A stretch of 64,000 nucleotides of DNA from JADKCL01 sp031424495 (GTDB lineage: Bacteria > Bacteroidota > Bacteroidia > J057 > JADKCL01), in the NCBI GenBank assembly GCA_031424495.1, contig JANPHP010000437.1, forward strand, positions 25,357 through 89,356, read 5' to 3'. The first letter of the stretch is position 1, and each line of letters starts with the position of its first letter. The notes under the pieces are model-generated. The model was not told the DNA's origin, did not search any database, and saw only the letters and a list, made by a program, of their open reading frames with translations. Positions 26,780-35,061 of the stretch are shown here, in pieces. A program made the translations under genes and the position numbers.

Positions 26780-26988
26780 ATCTCGGGGTTGATATTCGAG
26801 GCGAAAGTACGCATTTCGTGGGGTTTTTCATGCGGATGGCTGGCAGTCCGCGATCATGGACCAAAGGTGTCGCAACGACAATTGGCAATTTTTGAAACGT
26901 GTATCGCGCGGATTGCTTCCTATCTTGCGACGTCTTTGAAAAAAGGGATGTCCTGTAACTGGATTTCTGGGCACAAAATCTGATCTCG

Positions 26989-29514
26989 ATGAAGCGTTTG
27001 CAATTTTTTGTATTGACTTTGCTCCTTTGCGTGCTTTGCTTGACTACAAGGGCGCAATCGCCTGACTTGCAACAGCAATGTGCGCGCTACTTGGCCGATG
27101 GACAGACGGGGTTGCCTGCATTCGTCAGCTACAAGCCCGAGACCATGCCCGCCGCAGCGCAGTTGGAAGCCGTTTTGCGCAAGGTGTATGCCATGGGGCC
27201 ACAAGATGCGCTCCTCCTCAAAAGGACGACGACCGACCAATTGGGCTATACCCATCAGACTTGGCAACAGGTTCACGGAGCTTATCCCGTATTCGGAAGT
27301 GTGATCAAAACGCATGTGCGTGGTGGCAAACTGGTTGCATTCAATGGCCATTTTGAACCCGGGCTCGCCTCAGCACAGCCGACTTGGCATGAAGGCAGTG
27401 CGCTGGCAGCGGCATTGGATGCCGTCGGTGCTGATGTTTACAAATGGCAGCTCCCCGGCGAAGAGGCCTTTTTGAAGCGAAGCCAAAATGATCCACAAGC
27501 CTCCTATTTCCCCAAGGGCGAACTCACCTTCGTGATGAATCAGGGGCAGCTTTCAGCGGATCGGTACCGCTTGGCTTGGAAATTTGATGTCTACGCCCAT
27601 TCCCCCAATACCCGCGCTGATGTGTATGTGGATGCACTTACGGGCGAGGTCATTTACCGCAATGAGATCATGCACACGGTCGATGTACCCGGCACCGCCC
27701 ATACGCGCTACAGCGGCGTGCGCACCATCATCACCGACAGCACGGGCTCGGGTTACCGCCTGCACGAGGCGACGCACGGCGATGGCATCGAGACCTACAA
27801 CATGCACAGCGGCACCAACTATGGCAATGCGACCGACTTTACCGACAGCGACAATGTCTGGATCAATCCCATCCCTACGATCGACAATGCTGCCCTCGAC
27901 GCCCACTGGGCCATCGAGATGACCTATGAATATTATCTACAGCAACACAACCGCAACAGCGTCGACGATGCCGGCTACCTTTTGCGTAGCTACGTGCACT
28001 TCGATGCCAATTGGTTCAATGCCCAGTGGAATGGCTCCGCGATGAATTTTGGGGATGGCAATGGCAATCCGCTCACAACCATTGATGTCAGTGCACATGA
28101 GCTCACACATGGCATGACGCAGTACTCGGCTGGGCTTGTGTATCAAAACGAGTCTGGCGCACTCAATGAGTCCTTCAGCGACATCTTCGGCAATACTGTG
28201 GAGGCATGGGCCCGCCCTACGCAATCCAGCTGGCTGATTGCTGAAGACATCGGAGCTTTCAGGAGCATGTCGAACCCCAACCAATTTCAAAATCCCGACA
28301 CCTATCAAGGCCAGTTTTGGGCGACTGGTACCGCAGACAACGGCGGCGTGCATACCAACAGCGGCGTGCAAAACTTCTGGTATTATCTGCTCGCTACGGG
28401 CGGATCTGGCACCAATGACAATGGAGACAGCTACAACGTGAGCGGCATCGGCATCGACTCAGCTGCCGCGATTGCCTACCGTTCCCTCGACAATTACCTC
28501 ACATCAAATTCCCAATTTGCCGATGCGCGCTTTGGTTCAATCCAAGCGGCGATCGATCTTTTTGGGGAATGCTCTGATGAAATGATCCAAACCATGAATG
28601 CTTGGGCAGCCGTCGGCGTCGGGCAGCCTTATACTGGCGTATTGGATGCAGCATTTTACACTGCCGATACCAACCTTTGCGCACTGCCATTCAGCGCCCA
28701 TTTCACCAACCTCTCAAGTTCTGGACTGCATTATCTCTGGAGTTTTGGCGACGGCACGACCAGCACGGCTGAAAATCCGACCCATAACTATAACTTTCTC
28801 GGCACCTATACCGTGACGCTAATTGCCTACGGATGCAATGGCACGAGCGACACGCTCGTATGGCCCAATCGTGTGATCATCGACATCAACCAAATCTGCC
28901 CGATCAATATGCCCACAACGGGTAACATCACGACTGGCAGTTGCGAGGGCTCGCTCTACGACTCAGGTGGCGGGAGCAACTACCTCGACAATATCGCGAG
29001 TACCGTCACGATACAGCCTGGCGGCAATTTGCAGGTCATGCTCACATTCACAAGCTTTGAATTTGCCGCCGGCGACCGCATCACGATCTTCGATGGGCCT
29101 GATGTATTGAGTCCACAAATCGGCGTTTACGCTGGCACGCTCTTGCCGCCGGCCGCGATCAGCACGAGTGGCGCACTCACCGTGCGGGAATCCACCAATG
29201 GCGCCAACAACCGCCCAGGCTTTCAGGCAAACTGGTCATGCCTCTCGGCGAACAGCCCATCAGTAGGCGGCCGTTGCAGCATCTATCCCAACCCAGCCCA
29301 TGGGCAATTGCGCTTTGAGTGGCAACTGCAAATTGCAGATGCTTATGAGCTGCAATTGTTTGATGCCTTGGGGAGGTTGCAATTGCAGCAAGACGGCCAG
29401 CACGATGGTCTGTGCTCAGGTATGCTCGATGTGTCCAAATTGGCCGCTGGAGTCTATATGCTTTCCTTGCAGTCGGGGGATGCAAGGGTGGCTAAAAGGG
29501 TAATTGTGGAGTGA
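26989..29514 (+). CDS. M4 (thermolysin-like) metallopeptidase with PKD, CUB and T9SS sorting domains
   Basis: 841 residues. Signal peptide, then an FTP/PepSY-like propeptide (about 40-215). M4 catalytic domain (about 220-545) with H370-E371-L-T-H374 and the third zinc ligand E394 in GALNESFSD; a catalytic-type His is expected at GGVHTNSGVQN. PKD domain (WSFGDGTTSTAENPTHNY), a CUB-like domain (GNITTGSCEGSLYDSGGGSNYLDNI) and a C-terminal sorting domain from SIYPNPAHGQ to RVIVE. A secreted zinc endopeptidase that is probably activated by propeptide removal and exported by the T9SS. Confidence 0.94.
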   Translation: MKRLQFFVLTLLLCVLCLTTRAQSPDLQQQCARYLADGQTGLPAFVSYKPETMPAAAQLEAVLRKVYAMGPQDALLLKRTTTDQLGYTHQTWQQVHGAYPVFGSVIKTHVRGGKLVAFNGHFEPGLASAQPTWHEGSALAAALDAVGADVYKWQLPGEEAFLKRSQNDPQASYFPKGELTFVMNQGQLSADRYRLAWKFDVYAHSPNTRADVYVDALTGEVIYRNEIMHTVDVPGTAHTRYSGVRTIITDSTGSGYRLHEATHGDGIETYNMHSGTNYGNATDFTDSDNVWINPIPTIDNAALDAHWAIEMTYEYYLQQHNRNSVDDAGYLLRSYVHFDANWFNAQWNGSAMNFGDGNGNPLTTIDVSAHELTHGMTQYSAGLVYQNESGALNESFSDIFGNTVEAWARPTQSSWLIAEDIGAFRSMSNPNQFQNPDTYQGQFWATGTADNGGVHTNSGVQNFWYYLLATGGSGTNDNGDSYNVSGIGIDSAAAIAYRSLDNYLTSNSQFADARFGSIQAAIDLFGECSDEMIQTMNAWAAVGVGQPYTGVLDAAFYTADTNLCALPFSAHFTNLSSSGLHYLWSFGDGTTSTAENPTHNYNFLGTYTVTLIAYGCNGTSDTLVWPNRVIIDINQICPINMPTTGNITTGSCEGSLYDSGGGSNYLDNIASTVTIQPGGNLQVMLTFTSFEFAAGDRITIFDGPDVLSPQIGVYAGTLLPPAAISTSGALTVRESTNGANNRPGFQANWSCLSANSPSVGGRCSIYPNPAHGQLRFEWQLQIADAYELQLFDALGRLQLQQDGQHDGLCSGMLDVSKLAAGVYMLSLQSGDARVAKRVIVE

Positions 29515-29651
29515 GAAGTCTGCGTAGAATCGTCCAACATCTCGATTGAATTGGGTTCCCATCGGTCCATCCAACAGCAATCATATCTTCAAGGGCCACG
29601 AAATCCAAAGGTGAAATTTCACCTTTTCCTTCAATTTTCGTAACATAGAGC

Positions 29652-30332
29652 ATGGAACGGAGCCTCTATCTCATCCCGGGCGTTGCCACAGACCGCCGCA
29701 TCTTTGCGGAGCTGTCCTTGCCTGGCTATACGCTGGTGTACCTCGACTGGATTCAACCGGCTCAAAATGAAACGATTCAGTCTTATGCCCAGCGCATGGT
29801 GGCTTGCTTGCAAGGCGATGAAGCGCCTATTTTGATCGGGTATTCGTTTGGTGGCCTCGTCGCTCAAGAGATGGCCAAGTTGGTCCCAGACGCCACCGTG
29901 ATCCTCATCTCCAGCATCAAAAGTTACAAGGAGCGCACATTTGGCATGATGCTCACGTCTTCATTTGGATTGCATCGCTTTTTTCCGGCTGAGATCGGCA
30001 AGGAGTTCAGATTTGCCTATACGTGGATGAACGATCCGCAAAATGCATTGGAGCGGGAATTCATCCGTGTGATGCGGCGCGAACTCAACCACGAGCATAC
30101 GGATTGGGCGATCGACAAGGCTGTGAATTGGCGGCACGACCACCACATCCCACGTCTGTACCACATCCATGGTGACCAAGACCGCATTTTCCCGATCCGT
30201 TACATCCGCAATTGCATCCCTGTGCGCGGCGGCACGCACCTGATGCTGCTCAACAAGGGCCCCGAGATCAGTCGGCATATCGACCGCATTGTGAAGGCGC
30301 TGCCCGGCGTACAGCGCCGCATACCGGCCTAA
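29652..30332 (+). CDS. Alpha/beta hydrolase
   Basis: 226 residues. LIPGVATDRRIF oxyanion region, LVYLDWIQP, nucleophile elbow GYSFGG (Ser near 67), acidic residue in HGDQDRIFP and catalytic His in RGGTHLML. A compact fold with a small lid; esterase, lipase or acyl-transfer chemistry are all possible. It is cytoplasmic (no signal peptide). 137 bp separate it from the M4 gene; it converges with the pair of minus-strand paralogues. Confidence 0.88.
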   Translation: MERSLYLIPGVATDRRIFAELSLPGYTLVYLDWIQPAQNETIQSYAQRMVACLQGDEAPILIGYSFGGLVAQEMAKLVPDATVILISSIKSYKERTFGMMLTSSFGLHRFFPAEIGKEFRFAYTWMNDPQNALEREFIRVMRRELNHEHTDWAIDKAVNWRHDHHIPRLYHIHGDQDRIFPIRYIRNCIPVRGGTHLMLLNKGPEISRHIDRIVKALPGVQRRIPA

Positions 30333-30357
30333 GCCGCAACGGCATACGCCCATTCTA

Positions 30358-30903
30358 TCAGGACACGTTTTTGTTTTGATTGTTCCAAACGGCAGACAGC
30401 AAAAAGACGGCTGGCGCGATGGGGAACAGCAATAATGCAAACAGGATTCCAAGCGATGAGCTGCCCGACGGCATGCTTGCACGCAGAATGGTCGAGCCTG
30501 CACTTGGTGCTGGCGTTTCCTGCATCGACCGATTGGACTGTGCCGCAGCGGCTCTGTCCTTGCCCTTTACATTCTGTTTTTGGGGTGGACGATAACTGGG
30601 AATACCTTGTTTGTCGAGGCTGTCCTTGATCCAAGTCGGCTCCCTTTGCGGCAAGTTTTCAGCATCCAGGCTCGGCGGATATTTGCGTTTGATGCTATCG
30701 ACCCAATTCTGGACTTGGTAGTCCTGCAAGTCCCATGCTGGCAATCTAAGGGGAGGCCCGCCGAGATGATCCTCCCCCATCAGCATCGCATAAGTCTCTC
30801 GACTGCCGCTGTGACTGCGGTGACCGATCTTTCGCGTCTGTGCCTGCCCCAGCGAGGCGAGCAAAAGCATCAACATCAGGACGGGAGCTGTGCGTGGATT
30901 CAT
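30358..30903 (-). CDS. Novel secreted/membrane protein with TRKIGHRSHSG motif, paralogue A
   Basis: 181 residues. Signal peptide cut near GQA, immediately followed by QTRKIGHRSHSG and ETYAMLMGEDHLG, a short conserved head found also in the next gene. The middle is Pro/Ser/Gln-rich and low in structure. One C-terminal hydrophobic helix (LGILFALLLFPIAPAVFLLSAVW) is followed by a short basic/polar tail. The topology suggests a periplasmic head held by a C-terminal anchor. No family recognised. It is tandem with paralogue B. Confidence 0.7.
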   Translation of the reverse strand: MNPRTAPVLMLMLLLASLGQAQTRKIGHRSHSGSRETYAMLMGEDHLGGPPLRLPAWDLQDYQVQNWVDSIKRKYPPSLDAENLPQREPTWIKDSLDKQGIPSYRPPQKQNVKGKDRAAAAQSNRSMQETPAPSAGSTILRASMPSGSSSLGILFALLLFPIAPAVFLLSAVWNNQNKNVS

Positions 30904-30973
30904 GCGGAGGCGACGTTTTTAATTATTCTTCTATTCAACGCAAAACCCACAATCCTATTGCAATCCAGCTGAA

Positions 30974-31540
30974 TTATGCGTCGGAACCTTTGCGGCTCAA
31001 TGCAGCTGAGGCCCAGAAAATACCGGGGGCGATGGGGAATGCGAGCAAACCCAAGAGTAACCACATATTGCCGGGAGCGGGCTGTTCTTGCGCCGTTGCC
31101 GTGGGCGATTTTGAATGCGTCTGCACGAGAAAGTCTGGCGAAGGGACTTCGCTAGCCATGGACGCAGTGCCTCGCTGATGTTTCTTTGATTTGGGTTGGG
31201 GCTGGGCAGATGGAACCATAGATTTGCTAGGTTCGTCACGAACGCTGTCGATGGGTGCTGCACCATTTTTGGGAAGCACTGGTTCTGGCACACCAGCCTT
31301 GGCCTCAGGCGCCTTCTTTGCGATCTCCTCATAATATTTCCGCACGCGGACCACAAATGGATCGACATTGTAGATCGCGGTGGGCTCCCTGATGTATTCC
31401 CCCAAATGCTCATCCCCCATCATCATCGCAAAAGTCTCGGGTGCCCCGCTGTGGCTGCGGTGCCCGATCTTGCGTGTCTGCGCTTGCAAGGCGCAAGCGG
31501 TGATCATGAAAAGTAGCCCCCAAGCGATGCGAAAAACCAT
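30974..31540 (-). CDS. Novel secreted/membrane protein with TRKIGHRSHSG motif, paralogue B
   Basis: 188 residues from ATG 31540 (the longer frame starts at TTG). Signal peptide near ACALQA, then the shared head QTRKIGHRSHSG and ETFAMMMGDEHLG, a basic/Pro-rich linker and the C-terminal helix MWLLLGLLAFPIAPGIFWASA. It keeps only the head and the anchor in common with paralogue A, which implies that those two parts carry the function. Function unknown. Confidence 0.7.
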   Translation of the reverse strand: MVFRIAWGLLFMITACALQAQTRKIGHRSHSGAPETFAMMMGDEHLGEYIREPTAIYNVDPFVVRVRKYYEEIAKKAPEAKAGVPEPVLPKNGAAPIDSVRDEPSKSMVPSAQPQPKSKKHQRGTASMASEVPSPDFLVQTHSKSPTATAQEQPAPGNMWLLLGLLAFPIAPGIFWASAALSRKGSDA

Positions 31541-31624
31541 GTGCAACAAATTTTATCTAATTTAAGCCATCCGCGATGATTTGCGCAACCTGTCGCTCAA
31601 CTCGGAATCCTATTTTTGCAAATC

Positions 31625-32884
31625 ATGGAAGCACAAGACTCGGGCAAATGGACGGCTGCACATCGACAAATCTTTCGATTTGTCTTTGTCTGGGTGGGCT
31701 TGCTCTTGGCGACCTTTCCATTTCCCCGCCCCTATCTTCCCGACCTGGGGAAACTGCTGCTGCCGATCACGACAGCATTGGCAGCTGCAGTTGCTCGCCT
31801 CCTGGGCTTGCCGCAACCTTACCTGCACGAGGTCGCGAGCGACACCACGCTCATGTATGTGCACATGGGCCTCATGCTTTTGCTGGCGCTTATCGCCAGC
31901 AGTGTCTGGGGCTGGCGCGACCGCAAGGCCATCGCTTACCCACGCTTGCAGTATGTCTTGCTGGTCGGGATGCGGTATTTTCTAGCGGCGGCGATGCTGA
32001 GCTACGGTTTTGCCAAGGTCTTCAAGGGGCAGTTTTACCTGCCCGAGCCCAACACACTCTACACGCCGCTGGGCGAAGTGCCACGTGACTTGCTTTTTTG
32101 GAGCACGATGGGCGTCTCGCGCAGCTACTCCATGGTCACGGGCCTCGTCGAGGTACTCGTGGGCTTGTTGCTGCTTTTTCAAGGGAGCCGACTGGCGGGA
32201 GGCTTGCTGGGAATCGCGGTGATGGCCAATGTCGTGCTGCTCAATTTCAGCTTTGACATCTCGGTCAAGATTTATTCGATGCTATTGCTGCTGTTGTGCA
32301 TACTCATCGTCGCGCCCGACCTGCCCCGCCTCTGGGCGCTCCTGCGCGGGCATACAATGCCCGCCTTGCCGCTATGGACGCCCACTTTTGCCGAACGCTG
32401 GCAGCAATTAGCCTTCATAGGGGCGAAGACCGTCGTCGTTTGTGCGCTGATCTTCGATGCCGTAGGCATGAATTTCGAGCAGGCAAATTTTAATGACGAC
32501 GAGGCCGCAAGGCCGCCTTTGCATGGCGCTTATGAGGTGACCACATTTGTGCGCAATGGCGATACCTTGGCCCCCGACCTGCGGCAGACGCAACGCTGGC
32601 AACGTGCCTTTGTACACCGCCAAGGTTATTTCATTGTGCAGGCCATGGATGACCACATGCAGGATTATGCGTTGGCAATGCGTGCTGAGGAGCATGCACT
32701 CCAACTACTGGATGCCGCCTCTGGCAATTGGTATTCCCTGCAATTTGAAGCTGCGGATGATGGCCTCCGTCAACTCCACGGCGTTTTCAAGGGCGATACA
32801 TTGGATATCGGCTTGAAATCCTTGCCTTGGCGGCAACTTCCGGTCTTGCGCGGTGAATTTCACTGGACTAGCGACACGATGTAA
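31625..32884 (+). CDS. DoxX-like multi-pass membrane protein with soluble C-terminal domain
   Basis: 419 residues from ATG 31625 (a TTG 9 bp upstream is in frame). Seven or eight hydrophobic helices (about 18-255): LLLATFPFPRPYLPD, MGLMLLLALIASSVW, VLLVGMRYFLAAAMLSYGFAKVF, TGLVEVLVGLLLLF, and more. The helix with SYGFAKVFKGQF resembles the DoxX core. Residues ~285-419 form a soluble beta-rich domain with FVRNGDTLAPDL and WYSLQFEAAD. Possible redox or envelope maintenance role. No partner gene is evident. Confidence 0.7.
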   Translation: MEAQDSGKWTAAHRQIFRFVFVWVGLLLATFPFPRPYLPDLGKLLLPITTALAAAVARLLGLPQPYLHEVASDTTLMYVHMGLMLLLALIASSVWGWRDRKAIAYPRLQYVLLVGMRYFLAAAMLSYGFAKVFKGQFYLPEPNTLYTPLGEVPRDLLFWSTMGVSRSYSMVTGLVEVLVGLLLLFQGSRLAGGLLGIAVMANVVLLNFSFDISVKIYSMLLLLLCILIVAPDLPRLWALLRGHTMPALPLWTPTFAERWQQLAFIGAKTVVVCALIFDAVGMNFEQANFNDDEAARPPLHGAYEVTTFVRNGDTLAPDLRQTQRWQRAFVHRQGYFIVQAMDDHMQDYALAMRAEEHALQLLDAASGNWYSLQFEAADDGLRQLHGVFKGDTLDIGLKSLPWRQLPVLRGEFHWTSDTM

Positions 32885-33145
32885 GCGGCGTGCACAATCA
32901 AACGGTAGCTGCGGGGGGTCTGATGGATGTGTATTGGGTAGGCATGGTTCAGGTCAATTTGGTGGTTCAAAGCAAGACGGGGTCACGGGGGCGGAAAAAG
33001 AATAGGGGGTGATTTTTGACCGCTCCCCATGACCATAAATCGAAGGTCGAACATCTTTGTTGAGATGCATCGCGATCTTAGAATTTGGTGTATTTCTTGA
33101 TTGAATGGCGGAATCTCTGATTGCGATCCCAGAATCTGCTCCATT

Positions 33146-33538
33146 TTACCAGTGGTACATCTTCCAGACGCCATCCTCCTGCACCATGGATATGCTACCG
33201 ATGCCTCCTTCCTTAGCCTCAGGGGCTTCGACGGAAAATCGCTTCTTTAGAAGACCATTTTCCTGGGTTTCGCCATCTACTTTTAAGGTCTGCGGACCCC
33301 TGAACAAGGCCTGCAATTCATCCCATGCTTCGGGGTTGACTTCCAATTGTGAGACCATCCCTTCACCCTGAGCCCTTTCGGAATACCAGCAGGCCTTATA
33401 ACTCTCCAAGTCTTTGTGTTGAATGGCGTCCACCAATTTTTCAAAGGTCTGCTTGGGGCTGCCAAGTTGTTTTTTGCTGCCGCCACACGCAGACAGCGTG
33501 AGCAACAAAAGCATCAAAATCAATGATGTACGAAACAT
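33146..33538 (-). CDS. Putative lipoprotein, NTF2/DUF4878-like
   Basis: 130 residues from ATG 33538 (ten in-frame residues upstream lack signal character). Lipobox near LSACGGSKK (Cys17-18). The mature sequence GSPKQTFEKLVDAIQHKDLESYKACWYSE and the ending MVQEDGVWKMYHW resemble the Bacteroidota lipoproteins built on a SnoaL/NTF2-like fold (DUF4878: a helix with 'A..f..a...gD.e....', then a C-terminal strand 'E.g.WKi'). Unlinked to neighbours. Confidence 0.75.
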   Translation of the reverse strand: MFRTSLILMLLLLTLSACGGSKKQLGSPKQTFEKLVDAIQHKDLESYKACWYSERAQGEGMVSQLEVNPEAWDELQALFRGPQTLKVDGETQENGLLKKRFSVEAPEAKEGGIGSISMVQEDGVWKMYHW

Positions 33539-33633
33539 AGACGCTGGTTTTAGATGGAAGTTAAGCATTTCTACATATTAGGCAATTCAGCATCAATGCA
33601 TCCGGCGGCAATGCTGCGTTTTGATTCAAATGT

Positions 33634-34899
33634 TCATTCTGCAATAAACAATTTACGGGTCACACTGCGTCCATTGTAGACAGCAGCGATGAGGTAGATC
33701 CCGCTTGGCAGGTCGCTCAGCTCAAGCAATTGCTGTGCTGCGCCGTCGATCGTGAATTGCATCAGTTTCTGGCCCGCGAGGTCATACAGACGCATCTCGT
33801 GCACTCCCTCGCCAAATGTCTGCAAGCTCACATGTCCGTGCGCGGGGTTGGGGTAAACGGTGAATATCTCCTGCACTGCGGCTTGCCGATCTACAGCCGT
33901 CATTCCCAGCAAGGTCGTGACGTCAGCTTCATCCACCACCGACAACCGGTAATAGGTCAGCTGAGCTGGCAACAAGTCATCGGCCAGAAACTCATTCTGC
34001 CCCTCGCCAGCAACAACATGGACGGCCATCTCCGAAAAAATTTGAGCATCCAAGCTTTTAGCGAGTAAAAAAGTTCCCCTTGAGGTATTCTGCGCTGTCG
34101 TCCAAGCGAGTGTATTGCCCTGATCAGCAGCCACTCCCCCAAACGCCAACAGATTTTCGGACAAGACCGAGCAACCGCCGCCGGTCGGCGTGAACGTCAA
34201 GTTGCTAATCGAGATGTACTGCACCGCAGGACGGGTCCCGACCGAATAGTAAGCATTGGATGAATTGGTGCCGACGGCGGGTCGGTAGATGATTCTGATC
34301 GATTTGAGCGGGATATTCGCAGGAGGCGACACCGTGATGGTGGTCACGTTGCAGGGTGTTGAAGAATAGGGACCTCCTGTGACGACTTCTGAACTGGAAT
34401 TGTGACCGACGATTTTTTTGCTGTTGCCGACGGTTGTCACGTTGGTATTTGCGGGCGGGGTCACCACGATATTGGCGGCGGGCAGTGCGGCATTGTTGCC
34501 ATCAATTCCAGAAATCTCCACAACATCCAGAAAATCGGTAAAGCTCTCTCCAGAGTTGATGTCGCGAATCGTGAATGTCGCCGAATTGCACATGCCTGCC
34601 GTCCCTCCCGTGGTGAAATCGAGATCGACTTGGATCCGCGATGAATTGGCAATGTAGCTGTTGAAAAATCCTGCATTCAGTGCCAAGCAGCCCGCAGCGA
34701 TATAGCAATCGGGGGATGTCGAAGTCGTAAACATCGGCGTGCCGCTGTTCATCGTCGTATTCACGCGCGTGACAGTGGCCGTCATGAGCCCATTCACGTA
34801 AGGCACGCCCAAACTACCCGGCGGATAGGCATTCCAGTTTTGTGCTTTGAGCAGCGTGCCCGACAGCGCAAAGAGCAGCACAAGAAGAGTTGTTTTCAT
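33634..34899 (-). CDS. Secreted protein of unknown fold with T9SS sorting domain
   Basis: 421 residues. Signal peptide MKTTLLVLLFALSGTLLKAQ, then a region of about 240 residues rich in Thr/Ser/Val/Asn (about 25-265) of a beta-sandwich type. A second domain carries WTTAQNTSRGTFLLAKSLD, as in many Bacteroidota surface proteins just before the sorting domain. C-terminal sorting domain from FTVYPNPAHGHVSLQ to KLFIAE. No enzymatic motif seen. Its direct neighbour is the giant TSP3 protein gene, also T9SS cargo. Confidence 0.8.
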   Translation of the reverse strand: MKTTLLVLLFALSGTLLKAQNWNAYPPGSLGVPYVNGLMTATVTRVNTTMNSGTPMFTTSTSPDCYIAAGCLALNAGFFNSYIANSSRIQVDLDFTTGGTAGMCNSATFTIRDINSGESFTDFLDVVEISGIDGNNAALPAANIVVTPPANTNVTTVGNSKKIVGHNSSSEVVTGGPYSSTPCNVTTITVSPPANIPLKSIRIIYRPAVGTNSSNAYYSVGTRPAVQYISISNLTFTPTGGGCSVLSENLLAFGGVAADQGNTLAWTTAQNTSRGTFLLAKSLDAQIFSEMAVHVVAGEGQNEFLADDLLPAQLTYYRLSVVDEADVTTLLGMTAVDRQAAVQEIFTVYPNPAHGHVSLQTFGEGVHEMRLYDLAGQKLMQFTIDGAAQQLLELSDLPSGIYLIAAVYNGRSVTRKLFIAE

Positions 34900-35006
34900 T
34901 CGAACAAGATGAGATGAAAGTTAACAAACAGTTTTTGCCAAACCAATCGTGCTGAAATCTGCGATGCCGGCCTGATGAATAAACGCCGACGACATGCCCC
35001 TAAATG

Positions 35007-35040
35007 CAGCGCGGCTGCCCAATGATGGACAGCCGCGCTG
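35007..35040 (-). terminator. Hairpin after the giant TSP3-repeat gene
   Basis: CAGCGCGGCTG (35007-35017) pairs perfectly with CAGCCGCGCTG (35030-35040). It lies just past the stop of the minus-strand giant gene; a T tract is lacking. Confidence 0.55.
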
Positions 35041-35061
35041 AGTTTTGGATTGTGACCGGGT

